NCBI GenBank assembly: GCA_903882875.1
Contig: CAIRYQ010000129.1
Coordinates: 1-64,000, forward strand
DNA: 64,000 nt
Reading direction: 5' to 3'
Origin: an uncultured Spartobacteria bacterium
Lineage (GTDB): Bacteria; Verrucomicrobiota; Verrucomicrobiia; Chthoniobacterales; Chthoniobacteraceae
Shown: positions 50,401-58,241 of the stretch, one piece after another
How the letters are laid out: each line of letters opens with the position of its first letter
How positions within the stretch are numbered: position 1 is the first letter of the stretch
Position numbers and translations under genes: made by a program
The notes under the pieces: model-generated
The model's input: only the letters and a program-made list of their open reading frames with translations
Told to the model about the DNA's origin: nothing
Databases searched by the model: none

Positions 50401-50757
50401 GAGCGCGAAACCCGCGATCCACGCCTTCAGCAGCGCCATGTCGCCGTCGGAAAGCGAGTCGCCCTTCGGCGGCATCTTCGGATCACCGTCCGCCTTGCAC
50501 ACTTTGTAAATGAGGCTGCCGTCCGCATTGCCGGGCTTGATCACCGCGCCGTTCTCGCTGCCCGCGATCGTCGCCTGATACGTCGTGAGATCGAGGCCCG
50601 CCTTTTTCTTGTCGGGATTGTGGCAGTTCGTGCAGGCGTTGCGGAAAATCGGCGAAATCTGATCCGCATACGTCACCTTCGTCTGGGCGAATGCGGCGAG
50701 GCTCAGTCCGAAAAACGCGGCGGTGGTGAGGGCGGATTTGTGCATAATCGGGAACAT
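47494..50757 (-). CDS. Planctomycete-type cytochrome c / WD40 / giant coiled-coil protein
   Basis: 1087 residues, secreted (HKSALTTAAFFGLSLAAFA). Domain 1: planctomycete cytochrome c, FRNACTNCHNPDKKKAGLDL with heme site CTNCH (Cys42, Cys45, His46) and distal KMPPKGD. Domain 2 (about 150-460): WD40-like propeller, with repeats such as WVTAIAYSPDGKYLATADRN and VWEAGADPK. Domain 3 (about 465-1080): 600 residues of Ala/Lys/Glu-rich coiled coil. The first two domains are a known combination in Planctomycetes and Verrucomicrobia; the coiled coil is exceptional. Start may be the internal ATG at 50745. Confidence 0.88.
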   Translation of the reverse strand: MFPIMHKSALTTAAFFGLSLAAFAQTKVTYADQISPIFRNACTNCHNPDKKKAGLDLTTYQATIAGSENGAVIKPGNADGSLIYKVCKADGDPKMPPKGDSLSDGDMALLKAWIAGFALENANSKPAQVSANKVDVAVVSLAKPDGPPPMPGDMPLEPFVKSRANNAVIAMAASPWAPLVAIGGQRQVLLYNTETLDRVGVLAFPEGYPNTLRFSRNAKLLIAGGGLGGKLGKVVMWDVATGERIGTVGNEADAVLAADISPDQQFVALGGPNKQVKIFSTKDGKQTGLIKKHTEWVTAIAYSPDGKYLATADRNGGVEVWEAGADPKPFNTLAGHKASCTALAFMPGVLASASEDGKITLWNVKDGVEIRSWAAHTGGALWVDFTPDGRIVSCGRDKIAKVWDATGQQIVATEAFADLALRCTLNNNRVIASDWTGDIRVYSIEGKKLGALTANPAGIAEQLAQFEKTLTEAQAALPNLQKAVADAEANLKAEREAAEAKRKAELAAAEQRKAAAVKALADAKSGPANAEKAAESVKAQIGKSDSALTAARKSAVDIEAAAASRQRANAEAVAKQAQESFDRAKAELAKRTDVRTKAAAGSPEFAKAEQQVKELQPNFAQAEKALAEAKHAVETTPIPPGREKVDAAKAAVAALQKSLEDLRQQYQKSLTEAGRIKTITPKAIADAEKSVQAVDAEIAKLQSGKAAPSPESVEKVATLQKNFDAMNAQLEQARANRAKSKEGSTDYARANEVVQARKNDLAKIETALNEAKAAVAGPQPTEGEKALAAAKAALDAANAQVAASQGGVARWKRAQLYQIVFNAKQTVAEKQAKLDDLVATAKDAFRQVEIAKQGIVNAEKTVADGPKNVAEKEAVFAKLKHEADTASAALAAADKAVADHKNAAEAAIKAISAEADAAAKKFADIEARNARLKEERAKFKEGTPEYAKANEPYQAGKADLEKARVALEAAKANAAKPPENPVPADLTEAVKKAELDARLATKKLAPAEKAVAAAKKEIEDAKKQSAELKARIAQMEKDAVKTKADAEKAAVAAAKDIEAAKAAAEKLRAQYEAGKKAAAATTKLSQN

Positions 50758-50919
50758 GGTGGTCGTGGTGAGAGGAAAGCGTGGAATGGCAGGGAAATTA
50801 GGTGCCGTTTCTTGCGGGAAACCACCCCGAATTTGCGTTCATTTTCAGGACTGGAAAAATCACACCGCGCACAGGATTCCACGTTTGGCATCCGCCTCAC
50901 GCCCCGGCAACTTGCGCGA

Positions 50920-51861
50920 GTGAACAGCGCACCGCGCACAGCATTCGTCCTCGGCGCCGGCCTCGGCACGCGGCTCCGTCCTTTGACGAACCGCCGGCCA
51001 AAGCCGCTCATCCCGGTCGCAAACCGGCCACTCATCACGCACGCTTTTGATCACCTCATCGCTGTGGGCGTGGAGCGATTCGTCGTGAATACGCACTGGT
51101 GCGAACAGCGCTACCCCGAGTTTTTTCCCGGCGGAAAATGGCGCGGCCGTCCCATCACCTTCGTCCGCGAATCGCCCGAAGTGCTCGAGACCGGCGGCGG
51201 AATCTGGCACGCCCGCGCGCACCTCGGCGACGGCCCGTTCTGGGTTTATAACGGCGACATCCTCAGCGATCTCCCGCTCACGCCCGCCCTCGACGCCCAC
51301 CGCGCCGAGGGCAACGAAGTCACGCTCATCCTCCGCTCGCACGGCGGAAATACGAACGTCGCGTTCGACGCCGCGGGCGGTCGCATCCTCGACTTGCGCC
51401 GCGCGCTGCGCCCGGAAATCGAGCCCCGGCATCTCTTCACCGGCATCTACATCGTCGAGCCGCCGTTCATCACGCGCATCCCCGCCGCGCAAAAAATTTC
51501 CGTCGTCCCGATCTTCCACGAAATGATCCGCGCAGGCGCAAAGCTCGGCGGCATCGTACTCGACGAAGGCGCGTGGTGGGATCTCGGTTCGCGCTCCGAA
51601 TACATCGCCGTCCACGCCGCGCTTGCGGAAAAAAATGCGCCGTGGATTTCATCCGAAGCATCAGTCTCGCCTGGCGCAAAAATCACCGGCGCAACCGCCG
51701 TCGCCGCTGGCACACGCGTCGGTCCAGGCGCGGTCTTGCACGACTGCATCGTGTGGGAAAATTCCACCGTCACCCCCGGCGCGCGCCTCACGCGCTGCAT
51801 CGTCGCCGACGGCACGACCGCATCCGGCGAACACACCGATGTGGACTTTGCCGCGGGATAA
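50920..51861 (+). CDS. murU: NDP-sugar pyrophosphorylase, probable MurNAc-1-phosphate uridylyltransferase
   Basis: 313 residues from a GTG at 50920 (NSAPRTAFVLGAGLGTRLRP). Nucleotidyltransferase signature GLGTRLRPLTNRRPKPLIPV, FWVYNGDILSDL (catalytic Asp) and FTGIYIVEPPF. The C-terminal hexapeptide helix (KITGATAVAAGTRVGPGAVL) makes it about 90 residues longer than Pseudomonas MurU. Its partner 19 bp downstream is an AmgK-like kinase, so the likely reaction is MurNAc-1-phosphate + UTP to UDP-MurNAc in peptidoglycan recycling. Other sugar-1-phosphate substrates remain possible. Confidence 0.72.
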   Translation: MNSAPRTAFVLGAGLGTRLRPLTNRRPKPLIPVANRPLITHAFDHLIAVGVERFVVNTHWCEQRYPEFFPGGKWRGRPITFVRESPEVLETGGGIWHARAHLGDGPFWVYNGDILSDLPLTPALDAHRAEGNEVTLILRSHGGNTNVAFDAAGGRILDLRRALRPEIEPRHLFTGIYIVEPPFITRIPAAQKISVVPIFHEMIRAGAKLGGIVLDEGAWWDLGSRSEYIAVHAALAEKNAPWISSEASVSPGAKITGATAVAAGTRVGPGAVLHDCIVWENSTVTPGARLTRCIVADGTTASGEHTDVDFAAG

Positions 51862-51880
51862 CGGTTCACACTCGCGCGCA

Positions 51881-52828
51881 ATGTCCACCACCGTCGAGCC
51901 CATCGAAAAGGGCGGCTCTGGCCGCAAGTTCTGGCGCATCCGCAACGGCGGCGGCTCGTGCATCCTCGTCCGCTACTCGCTCGATCGCGCCGACAACGCG
52001 GGCTACGCGGACATCGCGCGCTTTCTCACGCAGGTCGGCGTAAGCGTGCCCGAGATTTTTCTCCACGACGCAGCCGAGGGCGTGATGGTCATGGAGGATG
52101 TCGGCAGCGACGATCTGTTTTCATTCCGCACCGCGCCGTGGCCCGAGCGCCGCCGCCTCTACGAACTCACCCTCGACCAGCTCGCGCTCCTGCACACGCG
52201 TGCGCATTTGGTCCACGTCCTCGATGTGCCGTATGGCCGCGATGACTGCACACCGCTCCAGCCGCCCTTCGACGCCGCGCTCTACGAATGGGAGCAGGAC
52301 TACTTCATTGAGCACTGCCTCGCGCTGCATTTCAAAATGAGCGCCGACGAAATCACCGCGCAAGTGGACCGCCCGCGCCTCCGCGAAATCGCCGCACAGC
52401 TCGCAGCCGAACCGCGCTGCCTCATCCACCGCGATTTTCAGAGCCAGAATGTGATGATCCGCGACGGCCAGCCCTCATTCATAGATTTCCAGGGCCTCCG
52501 CCGCGGTCTCGCGCAATACGACCTCGCCTCGCTCCTGCTCGATCCTTACGTGAGCCTCCCCGCCACCGAGCGCGACACGCTTTTCGAGCACTACCTCACC
52601 GCCGCACGCCTGGAAGATCCCGAGCACTTCCGCGCGCTCTACGACCTCTGCGCGATGCAACGTCTCATGCAGGCCCTGGGCGCCTACGGCAAACTCGGCC
52701 ACGCCGATGGCCGCACGCATTTCCTCACGCACATCCCCGCCGCGGTCGCGCTGCTGCGCGAAACGATGAAGCGGGTCCCCGGCTTGGAGCAGACTGTGAA
52801 CCTGCTCACTCGATTGCCGGCAGTGTGA
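51881..52828 (+). CDS. amgK: Aminoglycoside-phosphotransferase-fold sugar kinase (AmgK-like)
   Basis: 315 residues. Kinase-fold marks: GGSGRKFWRIRNGGGSCILV (nucleotide strand), VMVMEDVGSDDL, CLIHRDFQSQNVMI (catalytic HxD) and FIDFQGLRRGLAQYDLASLL (metal-binding Asp), the APH-family arrangement of AmgK. With the preceding MurU-like gene it would phosphorylate anomeric MurNAc/GlcNAc, bypassing de novo UDP-MurNAc synthesis. The order murU-amgK is reversed relative to Pseudomonas. Convergent with a ROK kinase. Confidence 0.75.
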   Translation: MSTTVEPIEKGGSGRKFWRIRNGGGSCILVRYSLDRADNAGYADIARFLTQVGVSVPEIFLHDAAEGVMVMEDVGSDDLFSFRTAPWPERRRLYELTLDQLALLHTRAHLVHVLDVPYGRDDCTPLQPPFDAALYEWEQDYFIEHCLALHFKMSADEITAQVDRPRLREIAAQLAAEPRCLIHRDFQSQNVMIRDGQPSFIDFQGLRRGLAQYDLASLLLDPYVSLPATERDTLFEHYLTAARLEDPEHFRALYDLCAMQRLMQALGAYGKLGHADGRTHFLTHIPAAVALLRETMKRVPGLEQTVNLLTRLPAV

Positions 52829-52892
52829 TCATCGCGCGATCTGCGCCGACGATTTTCATCCGCGTCCGTTCGCGGTTGAAAAAATAAGCAGC

Positions 52893-53828
52893 TCACTTGG
52901 TTTCCAGCGCGAGCGCTGCGGCACCGATGATTCCCGCATCGTTGCCCAGCGTCGCCGGGACGACCTTGAGCTGCTCGTGGAAAAGCGTGCTCGTCCGCTC
53001 GCAGATCGTCCGCCGGATCGGGTCTATGATGATGTCGCCGGCTGCGGCGATGCCGCCGCCGATGACGATCGTGTCCGGGTTCAGCAACCACACGCCGTCC
53101 GCGAGCGCCGCGCCGATATCCGTGCCGATGGCGTCCCACAAAGCGATCGCAATGTGGTCGCCCCCGTTGGCCAGGGCGGCGAGTTCGGCGGGCGTGCATT
53201 TTTCCAGCGTCCGCTGCTGGCGGGAAGCCTTGTAAAGCCGGGCGGCGCGCTCGGCGATCTGGCGGTTGCCCACGTACGTCTCGAGATCGCCGGGCGTGCC
53301 GTACACGCCGCGCGGCCCGTGCGAATCAATGCTCATGTGCCCGATCTCGCCGGCGGCCAGCCGCGAGCCGCGGTAGAGCCGCCCGTCGAGGATCAGCCCG
53401 CCGCCGACGCCCGTGCCGAGCGTCACGCAGATCGCATTGCGCGCGCCCTTCGCCGCGCCGTGCAAAAATTCGCCGTAGGCCATCGCGTTCGCGTCGTTCT
53501 CGATCGCCGCGCGCAGGCCGGTCTTTTCGCGCAGCAGCGCGACGAGCGCGACCTCGCGCCAGCCCTGCACATTCGTCAGCTCATGCACGATGCCCGTGAC
53601 GCTGTCCACAAAGCCCGGCAGCCCGATGCCGATCGCCTCGATCTCCGTGTGCGCCGCGCGCATCGCCGCGATGACGCGCAGCAGTTCGCCGATGATCCCC
53701 TCGGCCGTCGTCTGCGCCGTGGTGTGAATGACCTCGCCGCGTTCGAGAACCGCGCCGTCCTGCACGACGGCCGATTTGATGGTGGTCCCGCCGAAGTCAA
53801 TGCCGATGGCCTTTGCTGAATTGCTCAT
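52893..53828 (-). CDS. ROK-family sugar kinase (glucokinase-like) lacking the zinc cysteines
   Basis: 311 residues. KAIGIDFGGTTIKSAVV (ATP loop), ENDANAMAYGE (catalytic Asp112), TLGTGVGGGLILDG and EIGHMSID (His164) mark a ROK kinase for glucose or a related hexose. The usual zinc motif CxCGxxGCxE is replaced by HGPRGVYGTPGDLETY (170-185), with no cysteine there. Polyphosphate/ATP glucokinases without this zinc exist, so activity is plausible. ATG at 53828; monocistronic. Confidence 0.87.
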   Translation of the reverse strand: MSNSAKAIGIDFGGTTIKSAVVQDGAVLERGEVIHTTAQTTAEGIIGELLRVIAAMRAAHTEIEAIGIGLPGFVDSVTGIVHELTNVQGWREVALVALLREKTGLRAAIENDANAMAYGEFLHGAAKGARNAICVTLGTGVGGGLILDGRLYRGSRLAAGEIGHMSIDSHGPRGVYGTPGDLETYVGNRQIAERAARLYKASRQQRTLEKCTPAELAALANGGDHIAIALWDAIGTDIGAALADGVWLLNPDTIVIGGGIAAAGDIIIDPIRRTICERTSTLFHEQLKVVPATLGNDAGIIGAAALALETK

Positions 53829-53889
53829 GCTCTTTGGAAAATTCGTGCGCGCACCGTGCGTGGCTCCGCGGCGAATGTCGAACGTCGAA

Positions 53890-53931
53890 TGTCGGCGGCA
53901 GCGGGCGCGTCATGCCCCGTAGCCGCCGACA
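53890..53931. repeat. REP-like palindrome upstream of the PQQ-repeat gene
   Basis: TGTCGGCGGC (53890-53899) pairs perfectly with GCCGCCGACA (53922-53931), with an inner GGGC/GCCC. Just before it the octamer GAATGTCG is repeated (53873-53892). It lies in the 258-bp divergent gap between the ROK kinase and PQQ-repeat genes; nothing else is seen there. Confidence 0.65.
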
Positions 53932-54086
53932 GCAGGAAGCGGGCACTTCTCCGAAGCGGGATCGGGAATCAAATCCACACGTCACGCCCATCTGTTCCGG
54001 CTTTCGCATTTCGCGCCGATAGATCCGCTACGATGCGGCCACTCGCCACTCGTCATTTTCGCCGCCGCCGGGTTATCTTCTGCAAC

Positions 54087-55373
54087 ATGCGCACCCCCAT
54101 TCTCACCGCATTCTTCGCACTCGCCACGTCCACTTTTGCCGGCAACTGGCCCGCGTGGCGCGGCCCGGCTGCCGACGGCACCACGCCGGAGACCGATCTG
54201 CCGCTGCACTTCAGCGCGACCGAGGGCGTGAAGTGGAAGATTGACCTGCCCGAGCGCGGGAACAGCACGCCCATCGTCTGGGGCCAGAAAATTTTCCTCA
54301 CGCAAGCTGTCGGCACGAAGCGTACCGTGATGTGCCTCGACCGCAAGGACGGCCACACGCTCTGGCAGGCCGGCCCCGGATGGACCGCGCAGGACGTGAC
54401 GCACCAGACGAACCCGTATTGCAGCAGTTCGCCCGCGACGGACGGCGAGCGCGTGGTCGCGTGGTTCGGCAGCGCGGGCCTGTGGTGCTGGTCGCTGGAT
54501 GGCAAGGAGCAGTGGCACATTGACCTCGGCCCGCAGAAACACATCTGGGGCTACGCCGCCTCGCCCGTGCTGCACGGCGACCTGTGCATCCTGAATTTCG
54601 GCCCCGGCGAGCGCAGCTTCATCGTCGCCGTGGACAAGAAGACGGGCAAGGAAGTGTGGCGCTTCAACGTCCCGCCGCCCGCCGTGAGCGAAGGGGCCGG
54701 TGCAGGCAATGGCTACTCGGGGTCGTGGAATACGGGGAGGGTCGCGAAGCTCGGTGCGCAGGAGGAGTTCGTGATCTCGCTGCCCGGTGCGCTTTACAGC
54801 CTCGATCCGAAAACCGGCAAGGAGTTCTGGCACTGCAATGGGCTGAACCCTGTGACGTATTGCGAGCCGATTGTGCAGAGTCTTGTCGGCCGCACTGCCG
54901 ATGGCCCGCCCGTCAACCACAGCTTTTGCGCGGCCTTCGGCGGCTATGGCGGCTTCAGCATCGGCGTGACGCCCAGGGGCAGCGGCGACATCACGGCGAC
55001 GCGCATTTGGCAGGAGAGAAAAAACCCGCAGCGCATCGGCAGCCACATCGCGAGCGGCGTGCTTGCGTGGCTCACCGGCGAGCCGGGCATCATCCAGTGC
55101 GTCAGTCTTGAAACCGGAGACACACTCTGGAAGGAGCGCATGACGACGCCCGCGGGCCGTGCGAACACGTGGAGTTCGCTCGTGCGCAGCGGCGACCGCA
55201 TCTACGCCGTCACGCAGAATTCCGACGTGGTCGTCTTCAAGGCCTCGCGCGAAAAATACGAGCAGCTCGCGGTGAATTCCCTCGGCGACGGACTCACAAA
55301 CTCCTCCCTCGCCGTGAGCGACGGCCAGCTTTTCCTCCGCACGCACAAGCATCTCTGGTGCATCGGCAAGTAA
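54087..55373 (+). CDS. Secreted PQQ-like beta-propeller repeat protein
   Basis: 428 residues from the ATG at 54087 with a signal peptide (ILTAFFALATSTFAG). Pyrrolo-quinoline-quinone-type propeller blades recur: WKIDLPERGNSTPIVWGQKI, VMCLDRKDGHTLWQAGPG, SFIVAVDKKTGKEVWRFNV, ALYSLDPKTGKEFWHC and CVSLETGDTLWKERM. This family is abundant in Planctomycetes and Verrucomicrobia; most are structural or scaffold proteins without a cofactor. NWPAWRGPAADGTTPETDLP is its typical N-terminus. Substrate or partner unknown. Confidence 0.88.
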   Translation: MRTPILTAFFALATSTFAGNWPAWRGPAADGTTPETDLPLHFSATEGVKWKIDLPERGNSTPIVWGQKIFLTQAVGTKRTVMCLDRKDGHTLWQAGPGWTAQDVTHQTNPYCSSSPATDGERVVAWFGSAGLWCWSLDGKEQWHIDLGPQKHIWGYAASPVLHGDLCILNFGPGERSFIVAVDKKTGKEVWRFNVPPPAVSEGAGAGNGYSGSWNTGRVAKLGAQEEFVISLPGALYSLDPKTGKEFWHCNGLNPVTYCEPIVQSLVGRTADGPPVNHSFCAAFGGYGGFSIGVTPRGSGDITATRIWQERKNPQRIGSHIASGVLAWLTGEPGIIQCVSLETGDTLWKERMTTPAGRANTWSSLVRSGDRIYAVTQNSDVVVFKASREKYEQLAVNSLGDGLTNSSLAVSDGQLFLRTHKHLWCIGK

Positions 55374-55379
55374 TTCGGC

Positions 55380-56111
55380 TCACACGCGCGCGCGGCCCTG
55401 CTCCCGCATGAGCGCGACAGCCGCCTGTTGCGCGGCGAGCGAGACGACGCAATAGGCCGCGAACCAATAGAACCCAGGCCCGTACGTCGTCTCGAAGTGG
55501 ACGGGCTGGCCGACGCCGATGCTGTTCTTCGCGCCGAGATACGCCGTGTAGATCGAGACCACGAAGACATCCGCCATGCTCCATTTGCCGATGACGTTGA
55601 TGGCGTTCAGCAGCATCTCGCGCCTGCGGTCGCGCGAGTGGATCGCCACGAAGAAGACGAGCACTTTCCCGAGCGGCACGCATACGCTGAAGAGCAGCAG
55701 CAGCGTGCCCGCGAGGTAGCCGCCATTTTCAAAAAGATACCGGATGGTGACGACGATGGTCTGCGTCTGCACATACACGGTGTCGCCGCGGCTCGGCACC
55801 CTGCTCGCGCCGTCAATCTTCCCGCGCACGACGCCGCCGGCGAGGCGGCCGATGAACTCGCTCAATTCTTCATCCGTGAATTTCGCAAATTTCGCCGGGT
55901 TCAGGTAGCTGCGCACGAGCGCGAGGCGTTCGGGCGGGATCTGCGCGGCGGTGAGTTTGTCGGCGAAGGAGCCGACGCCCTCGATGTCGAGCACACCGCG
56001 GATGGTGAGCGCATTCTCCGTGAGGCCGGGGTAAAGCAGGCCGAGCGTGAGAACGATCAGCGCGACGGCGAGCCAGTAGCGTTGCTTGGAAGACATGGCG
56101 TGTTTGCGCAA
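55380..56111 (-). CDS. Paraquat-inducible protein A-like membrane protein
   Basis: 243 residues (an internal ATG at 56096 could be used). Four membrane helices: YWLAVALIVLTLGLLYPGL, GTLLLLFSVCVPLGKVLVFF, WSMADVFVVSIYTAYLG and the last one near FYWFAAYCVVSLA. VIGKWSMADVFVV is the PqiA signature. It is a single PqiA domain with a large extracytoplasmic loop between helices 1 and 2; E. coli PqiA has two domains and works with PqiB MCE proteins in lipid transport. No MCE gene adjoins it. Confidence 0.82.
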   Translation of the reverse strand: MRKHAMSSKQRYWLAVALIVLTLGLLYPGLTENALTIRGVLDIEGVGSFADKLTAAQIPPERLALVRSYLNPAKFAKFTDEELSEFIGRLAGGVVRGKIDGASRVPSRGDTVYVQTQTIVVTIRYLFENGGYLAGTLLLLFSVCVPLGKVLVFFVAIHSRDRRREMLLNAINVIGKWSMADVFVVSIYTAYLGAKNSIGVGQPVHFETTYGPGFYWFAAYCVVSLAAQQAAVALMREQGRARV

Positions 56112-56184
56112 AACCTCTCAGGGAACCGCTAGAGGGGCAACGCGGGAATGCCCGGCAAGAACGCGTAGCGGATCGCATGATGGT

Positions 56185-56496
56185 TCACGCCAGCCCGAGG
56201 AGCATCTTTCGACGACCGGATTCGGCTATGGCCCACCACGCCGTCTCGTTGCCTGCCTCACACAATCCCCGCGCTGCCCGATAGCGTGCGTTCCCTGATC
56301 TGCGGGCCAACCGCACCGCGTCAGCTTTCAATTCAGCCAACTCGGGAAAATCATTGAACAAAGCAGCTTGTGGCATGGGCAGTATCTGAACCGCCGCCGC
56401 CCCGGTGAGCGAATTCCGTCCGACTGCCTTTTGCGGCCGGCTGGTTGATTCTTCTGCGTGCATCGGAGCGGATGGCGTGCGTTTCCGCGCCCCCAT
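56185..56496 (-). CDS. Possible small protein downstream of mcsB, unknown
   Basis: About 103 residues if started at MGARKRTPSAP (56496), or 63 if started at MPQAALFNDFPELAELKADA. The C-terminal half (VRLARRSGNARYRAARGLCE) looks helical and proteinlike. Base composition is less GC-biased at third positions than in neighbouring genes, so it may be horizontally acquired or noncoding. Low confidence. Confidence 0.35.
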   Translation of the reverse strand: MGARKRTPSAPMHAEESTSRPQKAVGRNSLTGAAAVQILPMPQAALFNDFPELAELKADAVRLARRSGNARYRAARGLCEAGNETAWWAIAESGRRKMLLGLA

Positions 56497-56601
56497 AATG
56501 CAATCGTAACGAACGAAAAAATACGGGCGTTCCGGGGATGATTTCATGTCGCTCTTCCATGGGAAAAACATGAAAGACATGCCTGAATCGGAAACGCTTT
56601 C

Positions 56602-57735
56602 CTACTCCGTACGGCCGTCCTTCTCTTCCTTCTCCTTGCGCTCCTCGCGTCCTCGCTCGATCGCTTTCTTGCCGTCGGGCTTCGGAAATTTCGCGAGCTT
56701 TGCTCGGATGATTTCCGCACGCAGCGTGTCGCGCTCCTCGGCCTGCAATTTCTGCTGCGAGCTTTTCTGCAAGTGCGCCGGCTGCGTCTCCATGAAGAGC
56801 TGATCCACGAGCAGGCGCCCATCCTCCGGGAAAAATCCGAGGTCCGTGCCGAGCTTGATGCAGCTCAGGAGATTCAGCGCCTCCTTGCTCGCCATGCTGT
56901 GCGCGTGGCGGAGAATGCCGTAGGCGCGGCCGATGTTGTCGAGCAGCAGCACGGCCTTTTTTTCCAGCAGGCTCACACGCGAGTTTTGCTCGTGCTGGAG
57001 GATCTGCTCGATGACCTTGTTCAAGCGCGTGAGGATCTCGTCCTCCTTTTCGCCGAGCGTGATCTGGTTGGAAATTTGGAAAAGATTTCCCAGCGCCTCG
57101 GTGCCCTCGCCGTAAAGTCCGCGCACCGCCAGGCCGACCTTGTTCACTGCTTGGATCACTTGATTGATCTGCTCGCTGAGCACGAGCCCCGGCAGGTGCA
57201 TCATCGCGCTTGCACGCATCCCGGTGCCGACATTCGTCGGGCACGCGGTGAGAAAACCGTATTGCTGGTGAAATGCGAAGTCGAGTTTTTCGCCCAGCGC
57301 CGTGTCCACTTTGTCCACAAGCTTGAAAACATTTTTCAACTGCAGCCCGCTGCGGATGCCCTGAATGCGCAGGTGATCCTCCTCGTTGATCATGATCGAG
57401 AGCGTCTGCTTGCGGTTCATCACCACCGCAGAGCCGATTCCCTTCGCCGCGTGCTCGCGCGAAACGAGGTGCCGCTCGACGAGCACCTGTTTTTCCAGCG
57501 CGCTGAGATCCTGCGAATACGCCGAATACGCGTCGGCCATTTCCGGCAGCGACTCGACCTGCGGCTTCACGCATTCGAGCACCGCTATGCGATCCGCCTT
57601 TTTCGCCCAGCCGGGAAATGAAAAGTTGCGCAGGTTGCGCGCGAGCCGCACGCGGCTGCTGATGACGATGTGGCTTTGCGGCCCGTCGCCGCTCAGCCAC
57701 TCACCGGATTCCGCAAGGATGTTGTGCAGCGCCAT
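56602..57735 (-). CDS. mcsB: Protein arginine kinase
   Basis: 377 residues of the guanido-phosphotransferase family. SHIVISSRVRLARNL, the loop MINEEDHLRIQGIRSG (catalytic Glu region) and FLTACPTNVGTGMRAS with Cys165 are diagnostic of McsB, which phosphorylates arginines on misfolded proteins and marks them for ClpCP in Firmicutes. The C-terminus ends in a charged Lys/Glu/Arg tail. It starts 3 bp after the mcsA stop. No ctsR or clpC is nearby, unlike in Bacillus. Confidence 0.93.
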   Translation of the reverse strand: MALHNILAESGEWLSGDGPQSHIVISSRVRLARNLRNFSFPGWAKKADRIAVLECVKPQVESLPEMADAYSAYSQDLSALEKQVLVERHLVSREHAAKGIGSAVVMNRKQTLSIMINEEDHLRIQGIRSGLQLKNVFKLVDKVDTALGEKLDFAFHQQYGFLTACPTNVGTGMRASAMMHLPGLVLSEQINQVIQAVNKVGLAVRGLYGEGTEALGNLFQISNQITLGEKEDEILTRLNKVIEQILQHEQNSRVSLLEKKAVLLLDNIGRAYGILRHAHSMASKEALNLLSCIKLGTDLGFFPEDGRLLVDQLFMETQPAHLQKSSQQKLQAEERDTLRAEIIRAKLAKFPKPDGKKAIERGREERKEKEEKDGRTE

Positions 57736-57738
57736 GGT

Positions 57739-58236
57739 TCAGGTCGCGCCGGTGTTGCCCGGCTCGAAGTGTTTGATCCTGTCGCGCAATTCCGCCGCCG
57801 TCTCGTACTTCTCGTCGTCCACCGCCTTGCGCAATTCGCGCTGCAGCCGCTTGAGTTCCTCCGCGTGCTGCCGCGCCTTCAGCAGCCGCTGCGGCACCTT
57901 GCCAGTGTGCGTCGTGCCCTTGTGCATGCCCTTCAGCATCGCCTCCAGCCCCTCCGAAAAAACCTCGTAGCAGTTCGAGCAGCCGAAGCGTCCCGTCTTC
58001 TTAAAATCCGCCTGGCTGAATCCGCACATCGGGCATTTCTGCCCCACGCCGCTGCGCTCCATTTCCTCGGACGCGCCGAGTCCGAGCAGCAGATCCGCGA
58101 GCGCAAAACCCTTCGGATCCGTCACGCCCTTTTCCTTCGAGCACGCATCGCACAGGTTCACCTTCTGCATCTTCCCATCCACGATTTGGGTGAGAAAAAC
58201 CGTGGCTGTTTTCTGTTTGCAGACATCGCAGTTCAT
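57739..58236 (-). CDS. mcsA: McsA, zinc-finger activator of McsB, with UVR domain
   Basis: 165 residues. Cys pairs in CDVC (3/6), CDAC (29/32), CPMC (68/71) and CSNC (86/89) form the zinc clusters of McsA. The C-terminal UVR domain is LKRLQRELRKAVDDEKYETA with AAELRDRIK. In Bacillus McsA binds and activates the arginine kinase McsB. Lies in a tight operon: 5 bp after the small upstream gene and 3 bp before mcsB. Confidence 0.92.
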   Translation of the reverse strand: MNCDVCKQKTATVFLTQIVDGKMQKVNLCDACSKEKGVTDPKGFALADLLLGLGASEEMERSGVGQKCPMCGFSQADFKKTGRFGCSNCYEVFSEGLEAMLKGMHKGTTHTGKVPQRLLKARQHAEELKRLQRELRKAVDDEKYETAAELRDRIKHFEPGNTGAT

Positions 58237-58241
58237 GGCGG

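Noticed and set aside
49630-50919. A 743-residue frame fused in front of the MurU-like protein
   Set aside because: The first 430 residues are Arg/His/Ala-rich shadow sequence antisense to the cytochrome/WD40 gene; homology starts at the GTG at 50920.
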